The notes: generated from the sequence alone by a model not told the origin. DNA of 64,000 nucleotides from an uncultured Maricaulis sp. (GCF_947259345.1 NZ_CAMYLS010000010.1:31185-95184), one strand, 5' to 3'. Counted from the stretch's first letter, positions 16,361 to 28,876 are shown. Numbers and translations: made by a program.

Positions 16361-18363
16361 CCGGCTTGATGGATGCGCTTTTCGTGGGCGCCGCCCTGTC
16401 CCTGCTTTCGGGCCTGTTGGCGCTGATATTCGCCGACTGGCAAACCCGCCGCGGACGGACCGGAACCCGGCTCTGGCGCGCCGCTCGCTGGGCAGCCCTG
16501 GCGCCGCTCGTGCTAGCGCCGATCATCTATTTCATTCCCGAATCCACTATCGCGCCGATGCATGCGCCGCTGCCGGACGGACCGGCGACGTTCGGACCGG
16601 CCTTGGCAGTCGCCGACGCGCCTTTCGATCCGCTGGCCGCGTTGATGGGGATGGATTGGGCGCGGGTCCTGGTCGCGCTTTATGGCCTCGGCCTCGTCGT
16701 GGCGCTTGGCAGGGCTGCCTTGCGTCATATGCGGCGGGCCAGCCTCGTTGCTGGCAGCCGTCCGGCCCCGGACATGGCCCAGGATTACCTGTCCATTCTG
16801 GCCTCGCGTGTTGGTGTGGAGACACCGGACTTCCGGCTGCGCGACGGCTTGGCGTCGCCGATCCTGACCGGTTGGTCGCCCATCATTCTCGCCGATCCCG
16901 GCCTGCTCGATGACACCGCCGCCAGCCGCTACGCGCTGACCCATGAACTGGTTCACCATCGCCGCGGCGATGAGCAGGACCGGCTGCTCGGTGCAGCCCT
17001 GATGGTCGGGCTCTGGTTCCATTGGCCGCTGCGCCGCATCGAGCGTGAATTGCATGAAGCTCGCGAGATCGATTGTGACGCGGAAAGTCTGGAAGCGCTG
17101 GGGGGCGCAGAGCGGAAGCCCTATGCGGCGACGCTGATCACCATGATGCGGAGCCCGGCCCAACTGGTGTCGGCCTTCGGTCCCGATGACAGGAGACATC
17201 GAGAAATGCGTATCAAAGCCATCCTTTCTGGCCGCTCGGCCCGCCCGTCCTCGCGCCTGGTTGCCGTCCTTTTGGCCGGTGTGTCGGTTCTACCCGTCGC
17301 CTGCGCCCAGGCGGCGCTGACCGATCGCACCCAGCTGGCCGTCGATCTGAACAATCCGGGCGACAATCATGTCGTGCGCTTCCACGCAGCGCCGCATGGC
17401 GAGGCCAATGCTGATGGTGATCATGAGCTCCATTTCAGCGACGAGCTCCACGAAGAGCACGCCTTTGGTCCGGACACCGACCTGCATGAACATGACGGCG
17501 CTGATGGTCACAGGGTCTTTCGCACGGAAGATGGTCGCACCATCATTTTCGACGAGGCCGAGCTGGACGAGGATGGCAATCTGGAAATGCCGTTCGGCGA
17601 TGCGGATGGCAATGTGATGTTCATTCCCGAAGCGGGGGAGGGTGAAGTCGTCTTCTTCTCGGAGGATGACAGTGAGGGGCGCGAATTCGCTTTCACCGAC
17701 GCGGCCGGCAATACGGTTCGCTTCGACGGCGATTACGCGGTCGAATGGCGCTCCGAAGACGGTAATTACGCCCTGCGTGAAGCGCCGGAGGCCCCGGAGG
17801 CGGTAGAGCCAACAACTGAGCCCGCGCCGCACGCCGATGGACACGAGCCTGTGCCTGCTGCCTCACCGGCTCCGGAAGCTGTCCCGTCCGCTGAAACCGA
17901 GCCCAAGCCCTCAGATGCGCCGCGCGCGCTGCGCCGCGTCGAGCCGCCGGCACGCGCCGCTTTCACCCATCCTGTAGCCGAGGGACGCGTGACCTCGCAT
18001 TTCGGCAATCGTCCGGCTCGTCCGGCCGGCGCTCCTGTCTTCCATGGCGGTACCGATATCGCAGCCGCGAGCGGTACGCCGGTCTGGGCGCCCCAGGATG
18101 GCGCGGTGATCCATGCCGAAATGGGCTTCAACGGCTCGGACCGCTGGGGCAATACGGTTGTCATTCAGCATGCCGATGGCTGGCAGACCATCTATGCCCA
18201 TCTCGACAGTATCGAAGTTGAGGTCGGCGATACGCTGGTCGCCGGAAATCAGTTGGGGACGGTCGGCACGACGGGTGCCTCGACCGGTCCGCATGTGCAT
18301 GTCGAGCTGCGCTACAATGGCGAACGCGTCGATCCGGCAAGCCGGCTGACCGGTCTCCGCTAG
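16357..18363 (+). CDS. BlaR1-like M56 membrane metalloprotease fused to a LytM-type M23 peptidase
   Basis: The 668-residue product has several N-terminal membrane helices and an M56 protease domain with H196-E197-L-V-H200 and a downstream EIDCDAE ligand segment. Another hydrophobic segment (LVAVLLAGVSVLPVACA) near residue 305 leads to an acidic, His-rich periplasmic region of about 220 residues. A complete M23 domain ends the protein, with H563, D567, H646 and H648 as zinc and catalytic residues. No penicillin-binding sensor domain of classical BlaR1 is present; the M23 module takes its place. Overlap with BlaI indicates co-translation. I infer a sensor or actuator tied to peptidoglycan. A terminator follows. 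Confidence 0.9.
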   Translation: MTGLMDALFVGAALSLLSGLLALIFADWQTRRGRTGTRLWRAARWAALAPLVLAPIIYFIPESTIAPMHAPLPDGPATFGPALAVADAPFDPLAALMGMDWARVLVALYGLGLVVALGRAALRHMRRASLVAGSRPAPDMAQDYLSILASRVGVETPDFRLRDGLASPILTGWSPIILADPGLLDDTAASRYALTHELVHHRRGDEQDRLLGAALMVGLWFHWPLRRIERELHEAREIDCDAESLEALGGAERKPYAATLITMMRSPAQLVSAFGPDDRRHREMRIKAILSGRSARPSSRLVAVLLAGVSVLPVACAQAALTDRTQLAVDLNNPGDNHVVRFHAAPHGEANADGDHELHFSDELHEEHAFGPDTDLHEHDGADGHRVFRTEDGRTIIFDEAELDEDGNLEMPFGDADGNVMFIPEAGEGEVVFFSEDDSEGREFAFTDAAGNTVRFDGDYAVEWRSEDGNYALREAPEAPEAVEPTTEPAPHADGHEPVPAASPAPEAVPSAETEPKPSDAPRALRRVEPPARAAFTHPVAEGRVTSHFGNRPARPAGAPVFHGGTDIAAASGTPVWAPQDGAVIHAEMGFNGSDRWGNTVVIQHADGWQTIYAHLDSIEVEVGDTLVAGNQLGTVGTTGASTGPHVHVELRYNGERVDPASRLTGLR

Positions 18364-18386
18364 ACGCGACCGGCTCGGTTGGTTTC

Positions 18387-18418
18387 AAAAGGGGCGGCCT
18401 GCGGACCGCCCCTTTTTT
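18387..18418 (+). terminator. Rho-independent terminator of the BlaI-M56/M23 operon
   Basis: AAAAGGGGCGG (18387-18397) pairs with CCGCCCCTTTT (18406-18416), and the run of T residues continues to 18418. It begins 24 bases after the stop. Confidence 0.85.
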
Positions 18419-18513
18419 GCGTCGGCGACTGGGGCTTCGACTTGCGGGTATGGCACTGATCATCCCATCATCCCTGCCATCACAAACACAAACCAGATTT
18501 TCAACGGTCGGGG

Positions 18514-19689
18514 ATGACAATGGCAGAACGTGAATTCGATATCGTGGTGTATGGGGCGACCGGCTTTACCGGGCGACTCGTGGCCGAGTATCTCGCCGCC
18601 GAGCATGCTTCGGTCCATTGGGCCATGGCGGGCCGCTCCGAGGCCAAGCTGGCCGAAGTGCGCGATCTGATCGGTGCGCCGTCCGATACACCTCTCCTGG
18701 TGGCCGACAGTTCCGATCCCGCCTCACTGGACGCCCTGGCGTCGAAGACCCGCGCCGTGATCACGACGGTCGGGCCCTACCAGCTCTATGGCGAGCCGCT
18801 TGTCGCCGCCTGTGTGAAGGCGGGTACCGATTATGTCGACCTGTGCGGTGAGCCGGCCTGGATGCATGACATCATCGCCGATTACGACAAGCCGGCGCGA
18901 GAGAGCGGCGCCCGGATCGTGCTGTCCTGCGGCTTTGATTCCATCCCCTTCGACCTCGGCGTCTATCACCTGCAACAGGCCGCGATCGCAAAGAGCGGTG
19001 CGCCGATCAGCCGGGTGAAGGGCCGCGTCCGCAAGATGAAGGGCACGTTCTCGGGCGGCACGGCGGCGAGCTTTGCCGAGACCATGAAACGGGCCGGCAA
19101 ACAACCGGAAATCATCGACTGGCTGAAAAACCCTTTCTCCCTGGTGCCGGGTTTTGACGGTCCGGAGCAGCCTTCCGGTGCAAAGGTCATCTTCGAGGAT
19201 GATCTCAATTCCTGGTCCGCCCCCTTCATCATGGCGACGATCAACACCAAGAATATCCACCGCTCCAACGCCTTGCTGGATCACCGCTATGGCAAGGACT
19301 TCGCCTATGACGAGATGTTCCTGACCGGGCCGGGCGAGCAGGGCGAGGGCTTTGCCAAGATGATCGCCAATGACAAGTCGATGTCGGAAAACCCGCCCAA
19401 GCCGGGCGAGGGGCCGTCCAAGGAAGAGCGCGAGACCGGCTTTTACGATGTCATGTTCACCGGCCTCACCAAGGACGGCGAGCGCATGACCTCCAGCGTC
19501 TCCGGCCAGCGTGACCCGGGCTACGGCTCGACCTCCCGCATGATTGCCGAGGCCGGGCTGTGCCTGGCGTTCGATGTAGATCGCGACGCCACGCCGGGCG
19601 GCGTCTACACTACCGCCCCGGCCATGGGCGACGCCCTGATCAAGCGCCTGCAAAAGCATGCGGGTTTGACGTTTGCGATCGAGGGGTAG
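18514..19689 (+). CDS. Saccharopine-dehydrogenase-like/trans-acting enoyl reductase family oxidoreductase
   Basis: The 391-residue product has an N-terminal Rossmann fold (DIVVYGATGFTGRLVAEYLA). It continues with VGPYQLYGEPLVAACVKAGT and YVDLCGEPAWM, typical of the SCCPDH/trans-acting enoyl reductase group that acts with NADP on lipids or polyketides. No membrane helix is strong. The central segment (VKGRVRKMKGTFSGGTAASF) also fits the family. The substrate is unknown. Two starts (18514, 18520) are possible. It stands alone between two terminators. Confidence 0.85.
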   Translation: MTMAEREFDIVVYGATGFTGRLVAEYLAAEHASVHWAMAGRSEAKLAEVRDLIGAPSDTPLLVADSSDPASLDALASKTRAVITTVGPYQLYGEPLVAACVKAGTDYVDLCGEPAWMHDIIADYDKPARESGARIVLSCGFDSIPFDLGVYHLQQAAIAKSGAPISRVKGRVRKMKGTFSGGTAASFAETMKRAGKQPEIIDWLKNPFSLVPGFDGPEQPSGAKVIFEDDLNSWSAPFIMATINTKNIHRSNALLDHRYGKDFAYDEMFLTGPGEQGEGFAKMIANDKSMSENPPKPGEGPSKEERETGFYDVMFTGLTKDGERMTSSVSGQRDPGYGSTSRMIAEAGLCLAFDVDRDATPGGVYTTAPAMGDALIKRLQKHAGLTFAIEG

Positions 19690-19699
19690 GGGACAATGC

Positions 19700-19731
19700 A
19701 AAACGGCCGGAGCGTGAACTCCGGCCGTTTT
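19700..19731. terminator. Bidirectional terminator between convergent genes
   Basis: AAAACGGCCGGAG (19700-19712) pairs perfectly with CTCCGGCCGTTTT (19719-19731) around a 6-base loop. A and T runs lie on both sides, so it can stop transcription of the reductase from the left and of greA from the right. Confidence 0.9.
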
Positions 19732-19758
19732 CTGTCTGCATCGTTGGCGGCCGGAAAC

Positions 19759-20232
19759 CTACCCCCAGCTCACCGACATGATCTCATAGCTCTTGAGACC
19801 ACCGGGCGCGTTGACCTCGGCGACATCGCCGACTTCCTTGTTGATCAGGGAGCGCGCGATCGGGGAAGAGATGGAAATCTTGCCCGATTTCACGTCCGCC
19901 TCGTCATCGCCGACAATCTGGTAGGTGGATTCCTGCTCGGTATCCTCGTCCAGCACGGTCACCGTGGCGCCGAATTTCACGGTGTCGCCCGACATCTTGG
20001 AGATGTCGATGACCTGGGCCCGGGCGAGCTTGTCCTCAAGCTCCTGCACCCGGCCCTCAATCCAGCCCTGGCGTTCCTTGGCGGCATGGTATTCGGCGTT
20101 CTCCGAAAGATCGCCATGCTCGCGCGCCTCCGAAATCGCCGCAATCACGGCCGGGCGTTCGATCGTCTTGAGACGTTTCAGTTCTTCGTCGAGGGCGATT
20201 TGCCCGGCGACGGTCATCGGGATCTTGTTCAT
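19759..20232 (-). CDS. greA: Transcription elongation factor GreA
   Basis: The 157-residue protein rescues backtracked RNA polymerase by stimulating transcript cleavage. It has the N-terminal coiled coil with the conserved tip ([20 protein letters not shown], where D and E act at the polymerase active site) and the C-terminal FKBP-like domain ([20 protein letters not shown] and [11 protein letters not shown]). Size is canonical. It lies 55 bases downstream of carB on the same strand and may be cotranscribed with it. Confidence 0.96.
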   Translation of the reverse strand: MNKIPMTVAGQIALDEELKRLKTIERPAVIAAISEAREHGDLSENAEYHAAKERQGWIEGRVQELEDKLARAQVIDISKMSGDTVKFGATVTVLDEDTEQESTYQIVGDDEADVKSGKISISSPIARSLINKEVGDVAEVNAPGGLKSYEIMSVSWG

Positions 20233-20287
20233 GCGACCACTTATCTTCGGGAAAGAGGAGACAGGCTAGCCTCCGCTTTATTGACCA

Positions 20288-23545
<3,258 letters not shown>

Positions 23546-23975
23546 GGGCGTGGCCTTCTTTTCCCGTGTCGCGTGTCAAGCGCGCGCGCTCGTCGCGACC
23601 CTCCGGGGACGGAGTGCCGTGCGAGCGATCAGTTTTGGTGCTGAAGCGGGTACCTATCGCGGAATCGGCGCGATGGCGAGGGGTAAACTGTGAGAATTGG
23701 TGCTTTCTCGACAAGTTATTGAAACTGCCCGACTTCACCAGCTCATATTTCATGGTGGCGGCGCGGTGCCGGGGCGGAGTGTGTGTCGGCAATCGGAGTG
23801 GTGCGCTCTCTCCCGCCCCGGCGTGAGGGTGGGGCGGATGACAGGGCCAAACGTCAGGTTCCGCGACGGCTGGGGGTTGGGTTGATCACGGTGACGCGTC
23901 CGATTGCCGACACATGACGATTCAACTAATATCAGAAAAAATTCAAGTTAAACTTTAATTCAGGATCTGCGCATC
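23546..23975. repeat. Intergenic region with a 15-bp inverted repeat upstream of carB
   Basis: This 430-base stretch separates the divergent carB and DUF2975 genes, and I see no credible gene in it. A perfect 15-bp inverted repeat has arms at 23782-23796 and 23900-23914 (arm ends TGTGTCGG and CCGACACA) around 103 bases. A second, overlapping stem pairs 23768-23776 with 23814-23822. The last 50 bases (23920-23970) are strongly AT-rich and probably hold the DUF2975 promoter. The repeats may be a decayed mobile element or a regulatory leader. Confidence 0.5.
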
Positions 23976-24545
23976 ATGTCGGCCAGCGAGTCCGCTCCCC
24001 GCCCTTCCGACCATCATATCCGTCGCCTCAGCCGCTTTCTGGTCTGGGGGGTAAGCCTGGCTGCCATGCTGCAATTGCCTGTCGTCTGGTGGATGTGGCT
24101 CTTCCCGGTGACGTCGGACCTCGTCACCAGCCCGGTTCCCGGCAACGGGTTTGGCGGCGGCGACCTGTCATGGTTCATCCTGCCCGTGCGGCTGGGCGCT
24201 GCCGGCCTGGCCTCCATCGGCGCGTTGATCACGATTTATGGTTTCTACCATTTGCGCAGCCTCTTCCGGGAGGCCGCGAGGGGCGCCTACTTCTCCGGCG
24301 CGGCCGTGACCGGTTTCCGGCAGTTTGCACTGGCCAGCCTGGTCGGAGCGCTCTGGGACCCGGCCGAGCATGCGCTGATGGGCGTCTATCTCACGGTCGC
24401 CAATCCCAATGTCCCCAACGCGCTGGAAATCTCGTTGGGGTCGGGCAATCTGGGCGCCATCGGCGCAGCGCTGGTTTTCTTCCTGATTGCCTTCATCCTT
24501 GCCGAGGGCCGCAAGCGCACTGAGGAATTGGAGCTGATCCTGTGA
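23976..24545 (+). CDS. DUF2975 membrane protein
   Basis: The 189-residue product has four predicted membrane helices: about residues 18-40, 65-90, 110-135 and 150-175. The pattern HHIRRLSRFLVWGVSLAAML with RSLFREAARGAYFSGAAVTG is that of DUF2975 proteins. These are typically paired with a small helix-turn-helix regulator, as here: the next gene overlaps it by 4 bases. The pair is thought to be a membrane-linked regulatory unit, but the signal is unknown. An AT-rich promoter region precedes the gene. Confidence 0.85.
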   Translation: MSASESAPRPSDHHIRRLSRFLVWGVSLAAMLQLPVVWWMWLFPVTSDLVTSPVPGNGFGGGDLSWFILPVRLGAAGLASIGALITIYGFYHLRSLFREAARGAYFSGAAVTGFRQFALASLVGALWDPAEHALMGVYLTVANPNVPNALEISLGSGNLGAIGAALVFFLIAFILAEGRKRTEELELIL

Positions 24546-24778
24546 GTGAACAGGACACGCCGCCAGGCGAGATCATTGTCCATCTCGACGTCCTGCTGGC
24601 GCGACGCAAGATTCGCTCGAAAGAGCTTGCCGAGCAGGTTGGCGTCTCCGAACAGGCACTGTCCATGATCAAGACCGGCAAGATCAAGGGCATTCGTTTC
24701 TCCACCCTGATTGCCCTGTGCGACGCGCTCGAGTGTCAGCCCGGCGAGCTGTTCGAGTTTCGTCGCTCCGGTCAGTAG
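24542..24778 (+). CDS. YozG-like Cro/C1-type HTH regulator
   Basis: The 78-residue DNA-binding protein starts at a GTG that overlaps the stop of the DUF2975 gene (GTGA). The HTH is MLARRKIRSKELAEQVGV-like at about residues 18-45 (SKELAEQVGVSEQALSMIKT), followed by GIRFSTLIALCDALECQPGE, the classical YozG/XRE-family ending. It has no effector domain; the partner membrane protein probably controls it. Its stop overlaps that of the convergent S8 protease gene by 7 bases. Confidence 0.9.
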   Translation: MSEQDTPPGEIIVHLDVLLARRKIRSKELAEQVGVSEQALSMIKTGKIKGIRFSTLIALCDALECQPGELFEFRRSGQ

Positions 24779-27027
24779 CGCGACTGGAAGCCCAGCCAGA
24801 GCGCGAGATTGTCGCGCGCCGACTCGACATGGAAGGGCTGGGATGTGTAGCGCGCCGCGAGCGCCAGGTCGGCGCCGAAAAGGCTGCGACGGTAGGCCAG
24901 CTCGGCCGACATTTCGCGTCCGGACGGGGTCAGGCTGCCGCTGCGCTCGGCATGGATGAGGTTCCAGTCTGCATCAATATCGACCGCGAGCCGCGTGGTC
25001 ACACGGCCGCGTTCGGCCCGAAGCGGCTGCGCCAGGGTCAGGCCAAGTGCGCCGCCCATCCAGCTGCGCTCCGCCGCGAGCGTCCACGCCGTCGCGACCG
25101 GCGTTTCGGTCAGCGTCATGCCGGCGGGCAGGGCGGGATCAGCGTGGGCGACCTCGAGACGGGCAGCCCCTTGCCAGCCAGCCGGCAGGGCGCCGACCCA
25201 GTTGAGCGCCTGGAAATGCGAGTCCGACTGGTCACCGGCGCCGAAACGCCTGGCCAGGGCACCCCCCAAGGCGCGATGCCGCTCGGAGATGCTGCCCAGC
25301 TCGAAGGCCAGGGTCTGCTCGCCGAACGCCCAGGTGAAGGCGGCTGAGCGCGCGCCCTGCGCCTGGGTGCCGGAATTGCGCACAACAAGGCCGAACCGGT
25401 CCGATTGCCAGCGCGCACTGGACCAGGCCGCGCCACTGCCGAGCGCGAAGGTCTGGCCCGTAAAGGCTGACGGTGCGAGGACCGGCTGGCCGATCCCGGT
25501 GAGGGTCGGCGGTGCGGCAAAGCCCCGCCCGGCGGAGACTTCCAGATCGCCCTCGCGATAGGTAAGGGACAGCGCGGAAGTCGGGCGTGTCATCTCGGAG
25601 TCCAGCTGTGAGTAGGGATTATAGGCGGGGTCTGGCTGGCGCAGGGCGACATGCCCGGACTGGCCGATACGGGTCACACGCGCCGGCGTCATGCCGGCCT
25701 CGGCCGCCGCCTCGAAGGCATCAATCCCCATGCGTGTCGGGCGGCGCCGTTCAAGCTGATTGGCGACCGAATAGAGACGGTCATAGCGGTCGAGGAAGAC
25801 GGCATCGTCAAACAGCTCGGTCTGCCAGACCCAGTCGCCGAAAGCGCCGGACGGGGCCGTCGTGAGGGCCGCGATGTCTGTGCGCCATTCGGACCCGGCC
25901 GACTTGATATTGGTCTGGCCTTGTGGGGCGAAGGCCTCGGCGAAGTCCGGCACGCCATGACCGTAGATGTCGTCAATGCCTGGCTCACCCAGATCGCGCG
26001 CGGTGTCGTAGAGGATTTCCAGCGCTTCCGGCCCGGTCAGATTGGGGAAGGCGCTCATCATCAGGGCGAGCGCGCCGGCGATATGGGGGCCGGAGAAGGA
26101 GACGCCATTGACGATGTTGGCGGCGTTGCCGTCCAGGCGAACATAGATGTCTGCGCCAGCGGCCGAGATGGCGAACTCGGCCAGCCGACCGGCGCGGGCC
26201 GAGAAATCGGCCAGCTCGTCATTCGAGTTGAGGGCCGGCACGACCACGATCTGGCCGCGCATGGCCGGATCCTCGGCGAAGGACACCGGAATCCAGTCGC
26301 CGACAACGCGGTCTTCAATCGGCGTGTCGCCGGTATAATTGGCAGTGCCGATCGTGACCAGCAGGCCGGCGTCAACGGCCCGGCGCAGCGCGGCATAAAT
26401 GTCGGCACCGCCATTCTCGTAGGCGGATGGCGGTCGTGCCAGGGAGAGGCTGATAATGTTTGCGCCATGTGTGATGGCGTAGTCGATGGATAGAGCGAGA
26501 TCGGTTTCGGTGTAGTAGGGGAAGCTCCCGCCGAGCTCGGTATTGGGCACGCCGCGATCAACCCGGATGTCGAGCAGCGAGACATCAGGTGCGACACCCT
26601 GCATCCCGAACCCGTCTCGGGCTGCCGCGATGACAGCGCCGATCGCCGTGCCGTGGCTGGAACCGTAATCACCGAGGGTACCGCCCTGTTCCTCCCAGAT
26701 CGAGGTCGAATCCGGGTGTTCGCGACCTTGCAGCTCGCGGAAGGATGAATCGATGCCGCTATCGATCACGGCGATCGTGATGCCCTGACCAAAACCGCCA
26801 TTGTGGTAGGCGTGCGAGACATTCATTTGCCGCAGCCCGTATTGCGAAAAATACTCCGCCGTCTCGTAATAGGCCGGCGTCTGCGGCGAGGTTGGTGTGG
26901 TGGGTGTTGTTGGGGTGGACGGTGACATCCCGCCGCCGCCGCCGCTCGCGCAGGCTTGCAGGCCAAGACCGGTTACAAAGGCGATCATTGCGATCAGTCG
27001 TGCTGATCCGTTTGAGCAAAGCGGCAT
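24772..27027 (-). CDS. S8 (subtilisin-like) serine protease lipoprotein with barrel-like C-terminus
   Basis: The 751-residue product has a lipoprotein signal (lipobox LQAC, lipidated C26), then a Gly/Thr/Pro-rich linker. The subtilase domain spans about residues 60-375 with the full triad: D89 in AVIDSGID, H125 in SSHGTAIG and S310 in GVSFSGPH. The last 365 residues are rich in alternating aromatic and small residues and end LALWLGFQSRY. This looks like an outer-membrane beta barrel, as in NalP/SphB1 autotransporters, which are also lipidated. The ATG at 27027 has GGGGGA upstream; a TTG at 27039 is less likely. It is probably a surface-anchored or self-released protease. Confidence 0.8.
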   Translation of the reverse strand: MPLCSNGSARLIAMIAFVTGLGLQACASGGGGGMSPSTPTTPTTPTSPQTPAYYETAEYFSQYGLRQMNVSHAYHNGGFGQGITIAVIDSGIDSSFRELQGREHPDSTSIWEEQGGTLGDYGSSHGTAIGAVIAAARDGFGMQGVAPDVSLLDIRVDRGVPNTELGGSFPYYTETDLALSIDYAITHGANIISLSLARPPSAYENGGADIYAALRRAVDAGLLVTIGTANYTGDTPIEDRVVGDWIPVSFAEDPAMRGQIVVVPALNSNDELADFSARAGRLAEFAISAAGADIYVRLDGNAANIVNGVSFSGPHIAGALALMMSAFPNLTGPEALEILYDTARDLGEPGIDDIYGHGVPDFAEAFAPQGQTNIKSAGSEWRTDIAALTTAPSGAFGDWVWQTELFDDAVFLDRYDRLYSVANQLERRRPTRMGIDAFEAAAEAGMTPARVTRIGQSGHVALRQPDPAYNPYSQLDSEMTRPTSALSLTYREGDLEVSAGRGFAAPPTLTGIGQPVLAPSAFTGQTFALGSGAAWSSARWQSDRFGLVVRNSGTQAQGARSAAFTWAFGEQTLAFELGSISERHRALGGALARRFGAGDQSDSHFQALNWVGALPAGWQGAARLEVAHADPALPAGMTLTETPVATAWTLAAERSWMGGALGLTLAQPLRAERGRVTTRLAVDIDADWNLIHAERSGSLTPSGREMSAELAYRRSLFGADLALAARYTSQPFHVESARDNLALWLGFQSRY

Positions 27028-27180
27028 CTCGTCCCCCAACTATCCCCGTCCAGAGCAGGCTCTGGATCAGCGACAAGCTAGGCAGGCTCCAAATTGCGAG
27101 CCAGTAACCATGGCGTGACCATTTAGTGAGCTCAGCTACATGAAAGATTGGTTAGAAATGACCTTCCGACATGGCGGTCA

Positions 27181-28686
27181 TCAGGGTGCCGCAAGCCTGA
27201 GGTCTCGCCACAGCATGGGCTGGATGTCGCTTCGTGTGCCGGACACCCGCTCCCCGACCAGCCAGTGGGCGCGCTCGTGCAGGAGCGGGATGATGGCCAT
27301 CTGGTCGTGCAGGCGTTCCATGGCGGCCAGGTAGAGCTGACTGCGGGCCGCCGCGTCATTCTGGCGCCGCGCCGCAGCCATCAGCGCGGCGAAGCTGTTA
27401 TCCTGCCAGTTAAAATTGGCCGCGAAGCCACCGGGCGCGAACGGGTCCAGCATGAAGAAGGGATCGGATTTCAGGCCGCGATTGAAGCTGGCGATGGCGA
27501 TGTCGAAATCGCCCGCATCGACGGCCTGGTAGAGATCTGTTGGGTAGCTGACGAGGAGCTCGGTATCGATGCTCTGGCGAGCCCAGTCATCGGCGATCGC
27601 CACGGCGAGGCGCTCGCCTTCACCGGTGGTGGTGCGGATCTGCAAAGCTCTACCGACGCCGCCTGCCTGGGGGGCCAGATCGCCATTGGTGATGACACTG
27701 CCCGGAATGACAAGCTCGGTCGGTGTTGCAGTGCCAGCGTAGAATTGCTTCGCCAGGAAATCGCGATCAATCGCGCGTGAAAGCAGGCGCCGCACGCGCA
27801 CATCGTCCAGCGGCGTCCGCGCATGATTGAGCTTGAGATAGCGCAGTATCGGCGCGTCGAAACTCTGGAACTGGCTGCCCAAACGCTCGCGCCAATAGTC
27901 GATCTGGTTGGCCGGTGGCCGGTCGGCGAGGTCGTAATCGCCGGCGCGGAAGAGGCGCATCCGGGTGGCATCCTCGCGCACGCCGTCGATGCGGATGGCG
28001 GGGATGGCGACCTGGTCGGCGGCGTAGTGGCGGGGATTGCGGGTGAGGTCGAGGCTCATCTGGCTCTCCGCCGTGACCGTGTAGGCCCCGGCGGTGACGA
28101 TATGCTCCGGACGCACCCAGTCCAGGCCGACTTGTTCGATGACATGGCGCGGGAAAGGGTAGAATTCGCGCATCAATGTCGAGAAAAGGCCCAGTGGTGT
28201 CTCCAGCCGGAATTCCACCGTGTGGTCGTCCAGGGCGGTCACGCCCAGCCGGTCGGGCGACATCTCGCCGGCATGAACGGCGCGGGCATTCGTGACGGCA
28301 TAGAAATCGCCCAGCACGGCAAAGCTCTGCGCCGGATCCACGATCCGACGCGCGGACCAGGCGACGTCTTCGGCGGTCAGCGGGTGACCATCCGACCAGA
28401 CCAGGCCCTCGCGCAGGCGGAAGGTCCAGACCAGGCCGCGTTCGTCGACCGCCCAGTCCTCGGCCAGCCCCGGCCCGACCGAGCCGTCCGGCGCGTATTC
28501 GGTGAGGCCGGCATGGATCTGCTTGTAGACCAGCGCCGCCGCGGCAAACTCGCCACGAGCGGGATCGAGGCTGTCCGGCAGGCCGCTCGTGGCGACACGC
28601 AGAAGGTCGGCGGGCGGGCCGGACCGGCCACAGGCGGGCAGCGTCGAGGCGGCAGAGGCGGCAAGCAGGGTGCGTCGGTTGAGCAT
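27181..28686 (-). CDS. Peptide-type ABC transporter substrate-binding lipoprotein (SBP_bac_5)
   Basis: The 501-residue product starts with a twin-arginine-like lipoprotein signal (MLNRRTLLAASAASTLPAC, where LPAC is the lipobox). The mature part matches the DppA/OppA family: LVWTFRLREGLVWSDGHPLT, ALDDHTVEFRLETPLGLF, and a hinge region typical of two-lobed peptide binders. No permease or ATPase genes are nearby, so it is an orphan receptor working with a transporter encoded elsewhere, or it has another role. The ATG at 28686 gives the correct signal. Confidence 0.85.
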   Translation of the reverse strand: MLNRRTLLAASAASTLPACGRSGPPADLLRVATSGLPDSLDPARGEFAAAALVYKQIHAGLTEYAPDGSVGPGLAEDWAVDERGLVWTFRLREGLVWSDGHPLTAEDVAWSARRIVDPAQSFAVLGDFYAVTNARAVHAGEMSPDRLGVTALDDHTVEFRLETPLGLFSTLMREFYPFPRHVIEQVGLDWVRPEHIVTAGAYTVTAESQMSLDLTRNPRHYAADQVAIPAIRIDGVREDATRMRLFRAGDYDLADRPPANQIDYWRERLGSQFQSFDAPILRYLKLNHARTPLDDVRVRRLLSRAIDRDFLAKQFYAGTATPTELVIPGSVITNGDLAPQAGGVGRALQIRTTTGEGERLAVAIADDWARQSIDTELLVSYPTDLYQAVDAGDFDIAIASFNRGLKSDPFFMLDPFAPGGFAANFNWQDNSFAALMAAARRQNDAAARSQLYLAAMERLHDQMAIIPLLHERAHWLVGERVSGTRSDIQPMLWRDLRLAAP

Positions 28687-28797
28687 CCCGCCATGATGGC
28701 GTGATTTGTGGCGGGCTTGTCCAGAGAAAGTGCGAGCGTTTCTTTGAAAAGCGGCGCGGGGCGCAGGCCCCGCCATAGGCCACTTGCCAGCCAGTGC

Positions 28798-28876
28798 GCC
28801 GTATCCGGATTGTCAGGTCAAAGGCCCGGAGGGCCGCTTCGCGGTTTCACCCTTGAGCTGACAATCCGGATACGGC
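28798..28876. repeat. 19-bp perfect inverted repeat
   Basis: Arms at 28798-28816 and 28858-28876 are perfect complements (left arm begins GCCGTATCCGGATTG). They enclose 41 bases with a further G/C-rich foldback. A separate small stem sits just to the left (GCGGGGCGCAGGCCCCGC, near 28756-28773). The element lies in the gene-free gap between the SBP start and the carA stop. It could be a dispersed repeat, an element remnant or a strong RNA hairpin; there is no T run. Confidence 0.65.

Noticed and set aside
16357..18363. Beta-lactam sensor BlaR1
   Set aside because: The M56 part fits, but no penicillin-binding domain or SxxK/KTG motifs were seen, so a beta-lactam role is not claimed.
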